Of a DNA stretch of 64,000 nucleotides, positions 1 through 9,496 are shown one piece after another (positions within the stretch are counted from its first letter, which is position 1; each line of letters opens with the position of its first letter). Made by a program: the position numbers and the translations under genes. Origin of the DNA: Aquabacterium sp. NJ1 (GTDB lineage Bacteria; Pseudomonadota; Gammaproteobacteria; Burkholderiales; Burkholderiaceae_C); contig NZ_JRKM01000001.1 in assembly GCF_000768065.1 (NCBI RefSeq), positions 2,728,001 to 2,792,000 of the forward strand, written 5' to 3'. The notes below the pieces were generated by a model. That model was given only the letters and a program-made list of their open reading frames with translations, had not been told where the DNA came from and searched no databases.

Positions 1-35
1 GGAGGGCCCAAACCCATTGCGAGGCGCGCAGGGCA

Positions 36-56
36 GTCCCGCTTGCAAAGCGGGAC
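36..56. other. perfect 9-bp hairpin downstream of dctA
   Basis: GTCCCGCTT and AAGCGGGAC form a perfect 9-bp stem around a 3-base loop. It lies about 110 bases past the dctA stop on the minus strand. No T-run follows on either strand, so it is not a standard intrinsic terminator; it could be an mRNA 3' structure or belong to a gene left of the window. Nothing else is seen in bases 1-167. Confidence 0.35.
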
Positions 57-167
57 CGTCAACATGAAGCCCGGCCAAATGTCGGCTCAGTCCGCGCCCC
101 GCGCTGCAACGACAAAGCGCCCCACGAAGGAGGCGCTCAAGTTGTCAGCAAGTGATCGGGTAGCAGA

Positions 168-1517
168 TCAGACGCGAACCTGCGCGGCACCCTCGTCCAC
201 ATTCAAGTGCTTGTCCGCACCACGCCCGTCATCGCTGGCCACCGCCACAACGTCATCAACCCGATAGCCATCCCGCAACTCGCGCACCAGCATCCCCTGG
301 TCCAGTTCGCCTTCCCACTTCGCCACCACGATGGTCGCCACGCTGTTGCCGATGAAGTTGGTCAAGGCACGCGCCTCGGACATGAAGCGGTCCACACCCA
401 GGATCAGCGCCAGCCCCGCCACCGGCACATCCGGCACCACCGCCAGCGTTGCAGCCAGCGTGATGAAGCCTGCGCCCGTCACGCCCGAAGCGCCCTTGGA
501 CGTCAGCATCGCCACACCCAGGATGCTCAACTGCTGCGTCAGCGACAGGTCAATGTTCAAGGCCTGTGCCACGAACAGCGCCGCCATCGTCAGGTAGATG
601 TTGGTGCCATCCAGGTTGAAGGAATAACCCGCCGGCACCACCAGCCCCACCACCGACTTCGCGCAACCCAGGCGCTCCAGCTTGGCCATCAAAGGCACCA
701 GCGCCGACTCCGACGAAGACGTGCCCAGCACCGTCAACAACTCTTCCTTGATGTAGGCAATGAAGCGCAGGATGTTGAAGCCCGTCAGCGCTGCGATCGT
801 GCCCAGCACCACCAGCACGAACAGGCCGCAGGTCAGGTAGAAGCTGCCCATCAAGGCGGCCAGGGGCTTGAGCGCCGCAAAGCCGTACTTGCCCAACGTG
901 AACGCCATCGCGCCGCCTGCACCGATCGGGGCCAGCTTCATGATCGCGTTCATCATCGCGAAGAAGATGTGCGAGCACTCTTCAATGAAGGCATGCACCG
1001 CGCGGCCCTTGGTGCCCATGTGCTGCATGGCATAACCAAACAGCAGCGCCAGCAACAGCACCTGCAGCAGGTCACCCGAGCCCGTGAACGCATCCGTGAA
1101 GGTCTTGGGGATGATGTGCAGCACAAAGTCCACCGAGCTTTGCTCGCCCGCCTTCTTGGCATACGTCGACACGGCCGCCGCATCCAGCGTGTGCGGATCG
1201 GCATTGAAGCCATGACCCGGCTTGAGCACATTGACCACCACCAGGCCAATGGCCAGTGCCAGTGTGGACACCAGCTCGAAGTACACGATGGCCTTCACGC
1301 CCACGCGCCCGACCTTCTTCATGTCACCGCCATTGACGATGCCCAGCACCACCGTGCAGAAGATGATGGGGCTGATCAGCATCTTCACCAGCGCGATGAA
1401 ACCATCGCCCAGCGGCTTGAGCTTGACGCCGATCTGCGGCTCGACGATGCCGATGCAGCCGCCCGCGATGATGGCCAGCACGACCCAGAAATACAAGTGT
1501 GAGGTGAGACGCTTCAT
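168..1517 (-). CDS. dctA: C4-dicarboxylate:cation symporter DctA
   Basis: Inner-membrane symporter of the dicarboxylate/amino acid:cation symporter (DAACS) family, importing succinate, fumarate and malate with protons or sodium. The 449 residues are full family length. The first helix carries the typical [16 protein letters not shown] start, followed by [16 protein letters not shown], a serine-rich hairpin ([18 protein letters not shown]) and the substrate-binding [16 protein letters not shown] and [13 protein letters not shown] segments. The start has a purine-rich SD-like stretch upstream on the minus strand. The gene is divergent from acuI with about 180 bases between them, and no DctBD two-component genes are in the window. 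Identification is firm; exact substrate preference is inferred from the family. Confidence 0.95.
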   Translation of the reverse strand: MKRLTSHLYFWVVLAIIAGGCIGIVEPQIGVKLKPLGDGFIALVKMLISPIIFCTVVLGIVNGGDMKKVGRVGVKAIVYFELVSTLALAIGLVVVNVLKPGHGFNADPHTLDAAAVSTYAKKAGEQSSVDFVLHIIPKTFTDAFTGSGDLLQVLLLALLFGYAMQHMGTKGRAVHAFIEECSHIFFAMMNAIMKLAPIGAGGAMAFTLGKYGFAALKPLAALMGSFYLTCGLFVLVVLGTIAALTGFNILRFIAYIKEELLTVLGTSSSESALVPLMAKLERLGCAKSVVGLVVPAGYSFNLDGTNIYLTMAALFVAQALNIDLSLTQQLSILGVAMLTSKGASGVTGAGFITLAATLAVVPDVPVAGLALILGVDRFMSEARALTNFIGNSVATIVVAKWEGELDQGMLVRELRDGYRVDDVVAVASDDGRGADKHLNVDEGAAQVRV

Positions 1518-1592
1518 GGTGGCTCCAATCGTGACGGCCCATACCTGGCCGAAGCATGGGGAGCAAGATTAGCGATTTCAGGTGTGCTTAAA

Positions 1593-1610
1593 CATGTGGC
1601 ATCCCACATG
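1593..1610. promoter_or_regulatory. palindrome overlapping a possible sigma-54 -24/-12 element
   Basis: CATGTGG and CCACATG form an inverted repeat around CATC in the dctA/acuI intergenic region. On the plus strand the same bases read TGGCAT-N5-ATGC (1597-1611), with GG and GC spaced as in -24/-12 promoters. It faces acuI, not dctA, although dctA is the gene usually under sigma-54 control. It may simply be a regulator half-site pair. Confidence 0.3.
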
Positions 1611-1699
1611 CGTGATGGTGGCGGGCCAGCGCGCGCGCAGGCGCCCGGTTATGCTGCGGCCCTGCCCCGGTTTCACGATGGGCCACAGGAGACACCAGC

Positions 1700-2683
1700 A
1701 TGTTCAAAGGCATCCTCATTGAAAAAGACGAGCAGGGTTACCGCGCCGCGCTCAAGGACATCGACGACGCAGCCCTGCCTGAAGGCAACGTGACCGTGCG
1801 CGTGTCGCACTCCACGCTCAACTACAAGGACGGCCTGGCCATCACCGGCAAGTCCCCCGTGGTGCGCAAGTTCCCCATGGTGCCCGGCATTGACCTGGCC
1901 GGCGTGGTCGAGGCCAGTAGCCATGCCGATTACAAGGTGGGTGACGCGGTGGTGCTCAATGGCTGGGGCGTGGGCGAAACGCACTGGGGCGGCCTGGCGC
2001 AGCGCGCGCGCCTCAATGGCGACTGGCTGGTGCCCCTGCCCACCGCCTTCACACCTGCGCAGGCCATGGCCATTGGCACGGCCGGCTACACCGCCATGCT
2101 GTGCGTGATGGCCCTGGAAGACCATGGCGTCACGCCGGACAAGGGCGAGGTGCTGGTCACGGGTGCCGCCGGCGGTGTGGGCAGCGTGGCCGTGTCCATC
2201 CTGGCCAGGCTGGGCTACCAGGTCGCGGCCGTGACGGGCCGCCCGCAAGAAGCCGATTACCTCAAGAGCCTGGGCGCCACCACCGTGCTGGACCGCGCCG
2301 AATTTTCATCAGCTGGCAAGCCCCTGGCCAAAGAGCGCTGGGCCGGCGCCGTCGACACCGTGGGCAGCCACACGCTGGCCAATGTCTGCGCTTCAACCAA
2401 GTACCGCGGCACCGTGGCCGCCTGCGGCCTGGCCGGTGGCATGGACTTCCCCTCCACCGTCGCGCCCTTCATCCTGCGCGGCGTGACCCTGGCCGGCGTG
2501 GACAGCGTGATGTGCCCGCGCGCCATCCGCCTGAAAGCCTGGCAGCGTCTGGCCACCGACCTGGACGTCAGCAAGCTCGCGCTGATCACGCAGGAGATCG
2601 GTCTGAGCGATGCGATCTCGATTGCACACAAGCTCATCGAAGGGCAGGTGCGCGGCCGCGTGGTGGTCAAGGTGGATGCCTGA
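1700..2683 (+). CDS. acuI: acryloyl-CoA reductase-type quinone oxidoreductase (YhdH/AcuI family)
   Basis: Cytoplasmic NADPH-dependent medium-chain reductase without zinc. Close family members reduce acryloyl-CoA to propionyl-CoA in propionate, 3-hydroxypropionate or DMSP metabolism. The 327-residue length is typical. The N-terminal GroES-like domain has [16 protein letters not shown] and [13 protein letters not shown], and the Rossmann domain has [21 protein letters not shown] followed by [16 protein letters not shown], both signatures of the YhdH/YhfP group. The start follows GGAGACACCAGC (SD GGAG). It is transcribed alone, divergent from dctA. The family is secure; the acryloyl-CoA substrate is inferred from homology. 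Confidence 0.88.
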   Translation: MFKGILIEKDEQGYRAALKDIDDAALPEGNVTVRVSHSTLNYKDGLAITGKSPVVRKFPMVPGIDLAGVVEASSHADYKVGDAVVLNGWGVGETHWGGLAQRARLNGDWLVPLPTAFTPAQAMAIGTAGYTAMLCVMALEDHGVTPDKGEVLVTGAAGGVGSVAVSILARLGYQVAAVTGRPQEADYLKSLGATTVLDRAEFSSAGKPLAKERWAGAVDTVGSHTLANVCASTKYRGTVAACGLAGGMDFPSTVAPFILRGVTLAGVDSVMCPRAIRLKAWQRLATDLDVSKLALITQEIGLSDAISIAHKLIEGQVRGRVVVKVDA

Positions 2684-2776
2684 TGGATGCCTGGCCTTGT
2701 GCGAATCGGTAGCAAACGAGACACCTCGTAACGCTCGCACCGTGGCCCACTCGTGAAATTACAAGGGAGATCAGCC

Positions 2777-3883
2777 GTGAATCGTGTGTATCAAACAATC
2801 TTGTTGACTTGGATGCTGTCCGGGCTCGTAGCCTGTGGCGGGGGTGGCGGCGGCGGCGGCAACGCGCTGCCCTCGGCGGAAACCGGCACGGCGCCTGCGC
2901 CCTTGACCGGCGGGCGCACCGCCAGCTCGACCTGCGGCACATCGTCCACGGCGTCAGGCGTGTACTACGCCCAGATGAACCGCGCGAACCTGGGCGCAGG
3001 CGCCTCGCTCAACGGGGCCTTGCCCTTCCCGGCCGACAACGCCTGGAACCAGGACATCAGCAACTGCCCGGCGGACCCGGATTCAGACCAGCTGATCGCC
3101 AAGATCGGTGCGGCCACGGGCTTGCACCCGGACTTTGGTGCCGGCCTGTACAACGGTGCGCCCATCGGCTTTCCTTACGTGGTGGTGTCGGGCACACAAG
3201 CCAAGGTGCCCATGCACTGGACGGCCTACGGTGCTGAAAGCGACCCCGGGCCCTACCCGGTGCCCGCCAACGCGCCCATCGAGGGCGGCGCCACGTCCTC
3301 GGGGGACCGCCATGTGCTGGTGATCGACCGCGACAACCTGCGCCTGTACGAAATCGGCGGGGCCTACCCGCAAATCGATGGCAGCTGGAACGCCCTGGTG
3401 GGCGCCATCTTCCACCTGGACAGCAACAATGTGCGCCCCACCGCACAGCCCGGCTGGACCAGCGCCGACGCCGCCGGCTTGCCCCTGTTCCCGGGCCTGG
3501 CCCGTTATGAGGAAGCGGCCCGCGGCCCGGGTGGCATCCGCCATGCCCTGCGCTTCACCGTGTCCTCATCGCGTGCGGCCTATGTGCCACCCGCTTCGCA
3601 CTGGGCACCTGCCAGCCCGTCCACCTACTCGGCGCCCATGGGCATGCGCGTGCGCCTGAAGGCCAGCTACGTGATCCCCGCCAGCTTCAGCACCGAAACC
3701 CGCGCCCTGCTCACCGCCATGAAGACCTACGGCATGATCGTGGCCGACAACGGCTCGAACTGGTATGTCAGCGGTGCGCCGGATGACCGCTGGAACAACG
3801 ACAATCTGGTGTCCGAGCTGGCCCAGGTCAAGGGCAGCAACTTCGAGGTGGTGCGCATGGACGGCCTGGTGGTGGGCCCCTGA
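2777..3883 (+). CDS. predicted lipoprotein of unknown function
   Basis: Uncharacterised exported protein of 368 residues. I chose the GTG at 2777 because AAGGGAGA lies seven bases upstream; the frame also extends 24 bases further to a GTG without an SD. The N-terminus MNRVYQTILLTWMLSGLVAC is a signal peptide with lipobox LVAC, and the cysteine is followed by a run of glycines, a tether common in lipoproteins of this order. The mature part holds PFPADNAWNQDIS, GAPIGFPYVVV, and a C-terminal half with RHALRFTVSSSRAAYVPPASHW and LLTAMKTYGMIVADNGSNWYVSG. These are reminiscent of secreted carbohydrate-active or lectin-like proteins, but I cannot assign a family. It converges on the SPFH gene. Confidence 0.75.
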   Translation: MNRVYQTILLTWMLSGLVACGGGGGGGGNALPSAETGTAPAPLTGGRTASSTCGTSSTASGVYYAQMNRANLGAGASLNGALPFPADNAWNQDISNCPADPDSDQLIAKIGAATGLHPDFGAGLYNGAPIGFPYVVVSGTQAKVPMHWTAYGAESDPGPYPVPANAPIEGGATSSGDRHVLVIDRDNLRLYEIGGAYPQIDGSWNALVGAIFHLDSNNVRPTAQPGWTSADAAGLPLFPGLARYEEAARGPGGIRHALRFTVSSSRAAYVPPASHWAPASPSTYSAPMGMRVRLKASYVIPASFSTETRALLTAMKTYGMIVADNGSNWYVSGAPDDRWNNDNLVSELAQVKGSNFEVVRMDGLVVGP

Positions 3884-3909
3884 GCGGGCACGCACCACCG
3901 GCGGGCCGA

Positions 3910-5865
3910 TCAGGCCTTGGGCGTGGCGAGCTGGCCGGCCGCCAGCTCCTGCGCCTTGAGCGATGACATCAGGCTCAGCAGGGTCGAGAAGGCATTGCCG
4001 TCCTGCGCGCCGCCCAGCTGGATCTGCGGCACCAGCGGCACCTTGGCCGTCTCGAAAGCCTCGGCCAGGCGCAGCATCACGGTCTGCATCAGCTGCTTGT
4101 CCGAGCCCTCGCCTTCCAGGGCCTCCGACTTGGCCTTGATGGCAGAAGCCTCGGCCTCACCCACCGCGCGGATGGCCGAGGCGCGCCCCGAGCCCTCCAT
4201 CTCCTGGCGGAACTTGTCGGCCTGCGCCAGGGCCTCGATCTCCTGGCGGCGCTTCTCGGCGGCCTTCACCAGGGCCGCACCGTGGTTCTCCTTGATGGAG
4301 ATGTCCACCAGCGAGGCGGTCAGCTCGCTTTGCTTCTCGGCGCGGCGCTCGGCCTCGTTGAGCTCACGCTGCTTGTCGGCCGCGATCTGCTTTTGCGCAT
4401 AGGTCTCGACCTGCTCGCGCGCGATCTGGCGATCCCGCAACTGCGACATGATGTTCTCGATCTTGGTGTCGCCGTTTTGCGGCCTGGGCGTGCCGATCAG
4501 CACCTCCTGGAACTCCAGCGAATACGCCAGGAAGCGCTCGCGCATGTCCACCGAGGCATTGGTCTGCAACTCGCTGCGCGACTGGATCAGCTCGATGAAA
4601 GTCCGTGTCTGCGACACGTTCTTGAAGTAGCTCGACACCATCGGGTCCAGCGTCTGCTCGACCAGCTGCTTCACATTGCCAAAGCGCTGCACCACCATCG
4701 GTGCCTTGCGGTAGTCGATGTGCACCACCACGCTCAAAGGCAGTTGCGGCTCGAACGCGTCCTTGGTGATCAGCGTGATCTCGCGCAGATTGCCGTCGAA
4801 GCTGGAGCCGCTCTCGCCCGATTGCCACATCAGCACGAAGTTGGTCGTGGGCACCAGCTCGATCTTGCCGGCATAGGTGTTGAAGGCGTACTTGCCCGGC
4901 ATCAGCGCCTCGCGCCACACGCCGCGGCAACCGGTCTCCACCAACTCGCCGTGGCTGTACTCGCTGCCCGAGGTGTCCGCGCCCTTGCGGCCCGTGTACG
5001 ACACCACCACGCCCACATAACCCACGGGGATCACCGTCTTCTGGATGAACTCCACCGTGGCAAACAGGCGGTTGATGTAGTAGGTGCCTTCCACCAGCAC
5101 GCGCTCCTGGCGACCGCGTTTGCCGCCCGCGGCCAGGAACAGCTCGGGCTCCTGGAAGGAGTTGTGCGCATCACCCACATCGGGCGCCAGCAGCTCGTCC
5201 TTGGGCAGGGCCGGGCCGTCCATCACGGTGACCACGGCCAGCTGGTCGGACTCATGCTGGCCGGAGACCTCCTTGATCACCACGGGCGTGAAGGCACTGC
5301 GCTGGTCCAGCACGTCACGCATCTTGTCGTAGTAGGCACGCTCGGTCGCGTCCAGCGTGAGCGAGTAGGTGGCCTCCTCCGTCATCACCACGAACAGCGC
5401 CGGGTTGATGATGTGCGTGCCTTCGCGCAGCACCTTGCGCTGCGGGCCCTTCTGGCCGCCACCCTGCAGGAAGCCGCGCACGTCCAGGAAGTTGCTCACG
5501 CGGGCGTTGTCGGCCAGGGTCTGGCCGGCGGGCAGGTCCACCCCGTCACGCGCGAACACATAACCCAGCTTGCCCTGCGTCACCGACACCATGGGGTGGA
5601 TGTGCACCTTGTACTGAAACGGCGGGAAGAAGTGAAAGCCGCCGCGCAGCAACTCAGGCTGGAAGCCCGCCTCGCCTGCCAGCGCCAGCAGCCCCAGTTG
5701 CACCGAGCCCTTGGGGCTCCAGAGCTTTTCGACGACACCGATGCGGTCATTGGGGATGTAGCGCACCATGCCCGACGCAAAGGCGAACGCGGCCAGCGCG
5801 CCCAGCACGGCGAGCGTGATGATCAGATAGAACAAGAGGCCTTGGCCAAACAGTTCAGCAAACAT
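3910..5865 (-). CDS. SPFH/Band 7 (flotillin-like) membrane protein
   Basis: Large membrane-anchored SPFH protein, 651 residues from the ATG at 5865. That start has AAGGAAGG upstream, whereas the 21 extra in-frame residues lack a good SD. Residues about 8-33 form one transmembrane segment (LLFYLIITLAVLGALAAFAFASG). The Band 7 region follows, with IPNDRIGVVEKLWS, the repeated REGTHIINPALFVV / VEGTYYINRLFATVE motif and VVSYTGRKG. The C-terminal third is Ala/Glu/Arg-rich coiled coil (RQIAREQVETYAQKQ, NEAERRAEKQSELTAS), as in flotillins that oligomerise. Family members organise membrane microdomains or scaffold proteases; the specific role here is unknown. No NfeD-type partner gene is adjacent. 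Confidence 0.88.
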   Translation of the reverse strand: MFAELFGQGLLFYLIITLAVLGALAAFAFASGMVRYIPNDRIGVVEKLWSPKGSVQLGLLALAGEAGFQPELLRGGFHFFPPFQYKVHIHPMVSVTQGKLGYVFARDGVDLPAGQTLADNARVSNFLDVRGFLQGGGQKGPQRKVLREGTHIINPALFVVMTEEATYSLTLDATERAYYDKMRDVLDQRSAFTPVVIKEVSGQHESDQLAVVTVMDGPALPKDELLAPDVGDAHNSFQEPELFLAAGGKRGRQERVLVEGTYYINRLFATVEFIQKTVIPVGYVGVVVSYTGRKGADTSGSEYSHGELVETGCRGVWREALMPGKYAFNTYAGKIELVPTTNFVLMWQSGESGSSFDGNLREITLITKDAFEPQLPLSVVVHIDYRKAPMVVQRFGNVKQLVEQTLDPMVSSYFKNVSQTRTFIELIQSRSELQTNASVDMRERFLAYSLEFQEVLIGTPRPQNGDTKIENIMSQLRDRQIAREQVETYAQKQIAADKQRELNEAERRAEKQSELTASLVDISIKENHGAALVKAAEKRRQEIEALAQADKFRQEMEGSGRASAIRAVGEAEASAIKAKSEALEGEGSDKQLMQTVMLRLAEAFETAKVPLVPQIQLGGAQDGNAFSTLLSLMSSLKAQELAAGQLATPKA

Positions 5866-6306
5866 GAGGGTCCTTCCTTTCCTTGCGGGATGTGTGACGC
5901 CTGGTGGTGTGTAAGCGTGCGAGCGCATGCCTGAACCGGGCTCGGTTCATGACCAGGGTCTTATGGGAACGGGGGTGTGCCAGAGGCTAAGGTCGACGCA
6001 GCCGGTGCGCGCCTCGGCCAGTGCCGTTGCGACGGGCAGGCGAGCGAAGACCGCAGGCGGGGCTCGGCCAGATCGACAGGGCGATCCAGGTGAGCGCCTG
6101 GGCGCCAGAGGGCAGGGGCAGCAAACGGGCGTTGGCTGCGAAAACAGGATGGTTCAACAAGGTGTGTTGAGGAGGCGGGCACCAAGGCTCGACGACAGCC
6201 ATGCTGCGCCGCAGTAGCGCGCGTGACAACGATAGCCATGTAAAGCGCAGGGTCCTTGACAAGCGCTTTGTTATCCTTCGCTACCCGCACTTTGTCAGGC
6301 GTTTTG
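5866..6306. other. 440-base intergenic region without a credible gene
   Basis: Between the divergent SPFH and small membrane protein genes. Open frames on both strands here translate to Arg/Pro/Ala-rich text without a plausible start, domain or signal peptide, so I read it as promoter and spacer DNA. No clear terminator or repeat is seen. Confidence 0.5.
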
Positions 6307-6561
6307 ATGGACACCGTCTCCCAACTGCAGTCGATGGGTCTGACCCTGCCCTCACCGGCCTACCTGGCTGGCATGTTCCTGTTCAGCCTGCTGGGCATGG
6401 TGGCCTGGATGGCCGGCAAGCGCATGCAAAAGGCCACGACCAAATGGCTGGGCGTGGCCTTGATGTTCTACTCGTATGCCGTGTCAAGCACCTGGGTGCT
6501 CTACCTCATCGGGGTCGCCCTGTGTGTCGCGGCCGTCTGGGCCTGGCGCACACAGGACTGA
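6307..6561 (+). CDS. small inner-membrane protein, unknown
   Basis: 84-residue hydrophobic protein from the ATG at 6307, which has CAGGCG upstream; an in-frame ATG 51 bases earlier adds a poor N-terminus. Two or three membrane segments are visible: YLAGMFLFSLLGMVAWMAG, WLGVALMFYSYAVSSTWVLYLIGVALCVAAVW. A short basic loop (KRMQKATTK) lies between them. It resembles small uncharacterised membrane proteins common in Burkholderiales. It converges on the chalcone-isomerase-like gene with about 20 bases between stops. Confidence 0.72.
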   Translation: MDTVSQLQSMGLTLPSPAYLAGMFLFSLLGMVAWMAGKRMQKATTKWLGVALMFYSYAVSSTWVLYLIGVALCVAAVWAWRTQD

Positions 6562-6581
6562 GCTGACGCGATCAGATCCGA

Positions 6582-7166
6582 TCAGGTCGGCTCGCCCAGC
6601 AGGGCGTGCTTGAGCGCCACCTCGGCAGGTTTGTCGCCGTACCAGATGCGCAGGATGGCGTTGAAGAAGCCCGGATCAGGCAGCGGGTCGATGATCTGCT
6701 TGCCGTTGATGGTGATGACCGTGCCGGTACCGGGCACCCAGTCGGCCATCACGATGTCACCGGGCTTGAGCGGTGGCAGGGTCTCGAACAGCTCGCCGAA
6801 CTTCAGCAGCTGGTTCACGTACTTGGACTTCTCTTCCTTGTCCAGGTTCTTGTTGATGCCCGCCAGGAAGGCGCCACCGAACTCTTCGCCGGTCAGCTCA
6901 CGCAGCACATGGATCTTGGCGCGCTTGGGGCCAGGCGCAGCCAGCACACCCGCCGTGGTCGTTTCCTTCTTGTTCAGGTAGATGCCCAGCACGTAGATCT
7001 TGAAGATGGTCTTGGTGCGCAGGCCGGCGCCGCTGAGCACCAGGTCCTTGCCGCCCACCTTGGCGGCTTCGTCCACTTTCACGCCCGAGATTTCAACGGC
7101 CTGGGCCAGGCTCATGGCCATGCCCAGAACAGCGGCGGCCAGGGTGGTTTTGGAGAACAGTTTCAT
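6582..7166 (-). CDS. exported chalcone-isomerase-like protein
   Basis: 194-residue periplasmic protein of the bacterial chalcone isomerase-like group. It has a signal peptide (MKLFSKTTLAAAVLGMAMSLAQA), then the family core: EISGVKVDEAAKVGGKDLVLSGAGLR, FKIYVLGIYLNKKET, KRAKIHVLRELTGEEFGGAFLAGI and the C-terminal FFNAILRIWYGDKPAEVALKHALLG. The last segment, with its conserved W-x-G-x-x-P, is the best family mark. Bacterial members are not known to act on flavonoids; a fatty-acid or lipid-binding role is plausible. The next gene on this strand, upstream, is the chemotaxis receptor, with 57 bases between them, so they may share a transcript. Confidence 0.85.
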   Translation of the reverse strand: MKLFSKTTLAAAVLGMAMSLAQAVEISGVKVDEAAKVGGKDLVLSGAGLRTKTIFKIYVLGIYLNKKETTTAGVLAAPGPKRAKIHVLRELTGEEFGGAFLAGINKNLDKEEKSKYVNQLLKFGELFETLPPLKPGDIVMADWVPGTGTVITINGKQIIDPLPDPGFFNAILRIWYGDKPAEVALKHALLGEPT

Positions 7167-7223
7167 GAAGGCCCTCTTGCAGTTGGCGGTTAGGGGTTGC
7201 TCGGGTGATGGCGGGCGTGGCCT

Positions 7224-8780
7224 TCAGGAGGCCATGCCTTCCAGCTTGAAAACGCTGACGACCTTGGCCAGTTGCTCGGCCTGGTTCTGCATGGATTCGG
7301 CGGACGCGGCGGCCTCTTCAACCAGCGCGGCGTTCTGCTGCGTGACGCCATCCATCTGGTGGATGGAGCGGTAGATGGCCTCGATGCCCTGGCTCTGCGA
7401 CTGGCTTGCTGCCGTGATCTCGGTGATGATGTTGGTCACGCGCTGCACGCTGGCCACCACCTCGCTCATGGTGCTGCCGGCCTCGTTGACCAGCTGGCCG
7501 CCCTGGGCCACCTTCTCGACCGATTCGCTGATCAGCGTCTTGATCTCCTTGGCGGCCGTGGCCGAGCGCTGCGCCAGGCTGCGCACCTCGCCGGCCACCA
7601 CGGCAAAACCGCGGCCCTGCTCGCCGGCTCGCGCGGCTTCCACCGCGGCATTCAGCGCCAGGATATTGGTCTGGAAGGCGATGCCATCGATCACGCCGAT
7701 GATGTCCACGATCTTGCGTGACGAGGCATCGATGGCACCCATGGTGTCCACCACACGGGACACCACCGAGCCACCATCGGCCGCCACATTGGAGGCCGAC
7801 TGCGCCAGCTCACTGGCCATGCGCGCGTTGTCGGCGTTCTGCTTGACGATGTTGGTCAGCTCGCTCATGGAGGCCGAGGTCTCCTGCAGCGACGCCGCTT
7901 GCTGCTCGGTGCGGTGCGACAAGTCCAGGTTGCCCGAGGCGATCTGCGTGGAGGCCGAGGCGATCTGCTCGGTGCTCAGGCGCACATTGCCCACGATGGC
8001 CTGCAGGCTGGTGTTCATCTCGGCCAGCGCCTGCATCAGCAGGCCCGTCTCGTCCTGGCTCCTGGTAGTGATGGTGCTGGTCAGGTCACCACGCGCCACG
8101 CGCTGGGCCACGTCCACCGCGCGGTTGAGCGGGATGGTGATGCTGCGGGTCGACAGCAGGGCCACGACCACGCTGATGCCGGTGGCGGCCAGGGCCAGTA
8201 CCAGGATGAACAGCGCCGTGCTGCGGGCCTGCTGTGCCGAATTGGCGCCGGCCGCTTCCATGTGCTGGTTCTGCAAGGCAATGAGCTTGTCCAGCGCGGC
8301 GAAGTACTTGGTCTGCAGCGAGCGGATCGAGAACAGGTACTTGGTCATCGCGTTGTCTTTCTCATCGGTGTTGATGAGGTTGATGAACGCGACCTGGTGT
8401 TTGAGCGAGCGCTCGCGCAACTCGACGATGGTCTTGATGAGCGCCAGCCCATCGGGGTCGCTCACGCTTTTCTTCAGCAGCGCCAGGTTCTCGTCATTGC
8501 GCTTGGTGACCTTCTCGATGTTGGCCACTTCGCCCGACATCTGGTCGGCACTGGACATCACGAGGATGCTGAGCATGCTGCGCGAGATGTCGTTGAGGTC
8601 CGCCTTCATGTTGTTGGCGATGACCGTGCGCGGGTAGGTCTGGTTGACCATGGACCCGATTTCGCTATTAAGGCTGTTGATGCGCAGGATGGCCAGGCCG
8701 GCCAGCAACATCAACAAGGCGATGACCAGGCCGAAGCCCAGCATCAATCGTTGCCCGATACGGATATTTCGAAGGTTCAT
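7224..8780 (-). CDS. methyl-accepting chemotaxis protein
   Basis: Transmembrane chemoreceptor, 518 residues from the ATG at 8780 ([17 protein letters not shown] is the usual start for the group; 19 further in-frame residues upstream look non-coding). TM1 is about residues 11-33, then a four-helix-bundle-type ligand domain of about 150 residues, TM2 near 195-215 and HAMP ([20 protein letters not shown]). The signalling hairpin tip is strictly conserved: [42 protein letters not shown]. The C-terminus ends EGMAS without a CheR/CheB-docking pentapeptide. The ligand cannot be told from sequence. flhDC lies 3 kb away, which fits a motile cell. Confidence 0.93.
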   Translation of the reverse strand: MNLRNIRIGQRLMLGFGLVIALLMLLAGLAILRINSLNSEIGSMVNQTYPRTVIANNMKADLNDISRSMLSILVMSSADQMSGEVANIEKVTKRNDENLALLKKSVSDPDGLALIKTIVELRERSLKHQVAFINLINTDEKDNAMTKYLFSIRSLQTKYFAALDKLIALQNQHMEAAGANSAQQARSTALFILVLALAATGISVVVALLSTRSITIPLNRAVDVAQRVARGDLTSTITTRSQDETGLLMQALAEMNTSLQAIVGNVRLSTEQIASASTQIASGNLDLSHRTEQQAASLQETSASMSELTNIVKQNADNARMASELAQSASNVAADGGSVVSRVVDTMGAIDASSRKIVDIIGVIDGIAFQTNILALNAAVEAARAGEQGRGFAVVAGEVRSLAQRSATAAKEIKTLISESVEKVAQGGQLVNEAGSTMSEVVASVQRVTNIITEITAASQSQSQGIEAIYRSIHQMDGVTQQNAALVEEAAASAESMQNQAEQLAKVVSVFKLEGMAS

Positions 8781-8824
8781 GGTCCACTGCAATCCACGGT
8801 CGAAACAAGGGCGCTGCCGGGCGA

Positions 8825-8847
8825 CCTTTGACGTCACGCGTCAAAGG
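8825..8847. other. 9-bp inverted repeat upstream of the chemoreceptor
   Basis: CCTTTGACG-TCACG-CGTCAAAGG, perfect arms with a 5-base centre, about 45 bases upstream of the chemoreceptor start on the minus strand. The size and position suit a dimeric regulator site in its promoter region. No T-run follows on the minus strand, so I do not call it a terminator. Confidence 0.4.
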
Positions 8848-8902
8848 GCACAAAAGACGACGGCTTCCCGCGTTTTCGGCAGGCTTGTCAGGGACTGAAG
8901 TG

Positions 8903-8924
8903 AAAAAAGCCGGCACAGGCCGGC
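8903..8924 (-). terminator. intrinsic terminator after the 87-aa membrane protein gene
   Basis: On the minus strand GCCGGC-CTGT-GCCGGC is followed by TTTTTT, starting 14 bases past the stop at 8938. It separates that small gene from the chemoreceptor downstream. Confidence 0.75.
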
Positions 8925-8937
8925 CAGGCGCCAGTGC

Positions 8938-9201
8938 TCAGGCGGCCTTGCGCCAGCGTCGCGTGGCGGGCACGCCTTCGGCCGTCAGCAAGCCGGCATC
9001 CAGCGGTTGCCGCTTGTGGCGCCGGCCCCAGATGCTGCCCGGCACCAGCACCAGGCCAGCCAGCATCAGCAGCGCGCCGTGGGCCACGTGGCCGCTCAGC
9101 AAGGCCAGCAAACCGGCGGCACACGCCAGCACGCAAGCCAGCGTGGTCAGGTGGCGAATGCGCTTTCTGACCGATGTCGTACGGGGCAGGGAACCGGGCA
9201 T
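8938..9201 (-). CDS. small two-helix membrane protein, unknown
   Basis: 87-residue protein with a strong SD (AAGGAG, 6 bases before the ATG). A basic N-terminus (RTTSVRKRIRH) is followed by two membrane helices, LTTLACVLACAAGLLALLSG and GALLMLAGLVLVPGSIW, and a basic tail RRHKRQPLDAG...TRRWRKAA. No family is recognised. It has its own terminator, so it is probably a monocistronic gene. The real-gene call rests on the SD, the terminator and the clean hydrophobic pattern. Confidence 0.7.
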   Translation of the reverse strand: MPGSLPRTTSVRKRIRHLTTLACVLACAAGLLALLSGHVAHGALLMLAGLVLVPGSIWGRRHKRQPLDAGLLTAEGVPATRRWRKAA

Positions 9202-9402
9202 CGCTTCTCCTTTTCGGGGCGTAGGCCGTGACGTATTTGACGCTGGTCAATTTCTAAAGCCTGCCACCCAGGCGCGCAAGAGCGTGTATTCCCTCGGGGA
9301 GATGAGCAGTCATGCAAAATGCTGCGGTGCAGCATGCGTAATGCTTTGATAAAAGTGGCAAAAACGAGAGAAAGTTCAGTGACATTACTCGGCACTTCAG
9401 GT

Positions 9403-9433
9403 TTGATCACAACTGCCGATTAGTGCTTATAAA
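9403..9433 (+). promoter_or_regulatory. possible sigma-70 promoter for the PilZ gene
   Basis: TTGATC (9403-9408) and TTATAA/TATAAA (9427-9433) are spaced 18-19 bases, about 64 bases before the PilZ start. The surrounding stretch is distinctly A/T-rich for this genome. A small palindrome (ATGCTGC-GGT-GCAGCAT, 9319-9335) lies further upstream. Confidence 0.35.
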
Positions 9434-9496
9434 TTCGTTGTCTGGTGAGGCGCCCGAGCATGTGTTCTCACCGCGTTCACTCCGCAAGAGGTAGCC

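Noticed and set aside
36-56. hairpin as dctA terminator
   Set aside because: Stem is perfect but no T-run follows on the minus strand; kept only as a structure.
207-1502. 431-codon plus-strand ORF opposite dctA
   Set aside because: His/Arg/Gln-rich translation with no domain, mirrored on a full-length DctA; an effect of high GC.
4282-5934. 550-codon plus-strand ORF opposite the SPFH gene
   Set aside because: Low-complexity His/Arg/Leu translation antisense to a well-supported gene with SD and domain.
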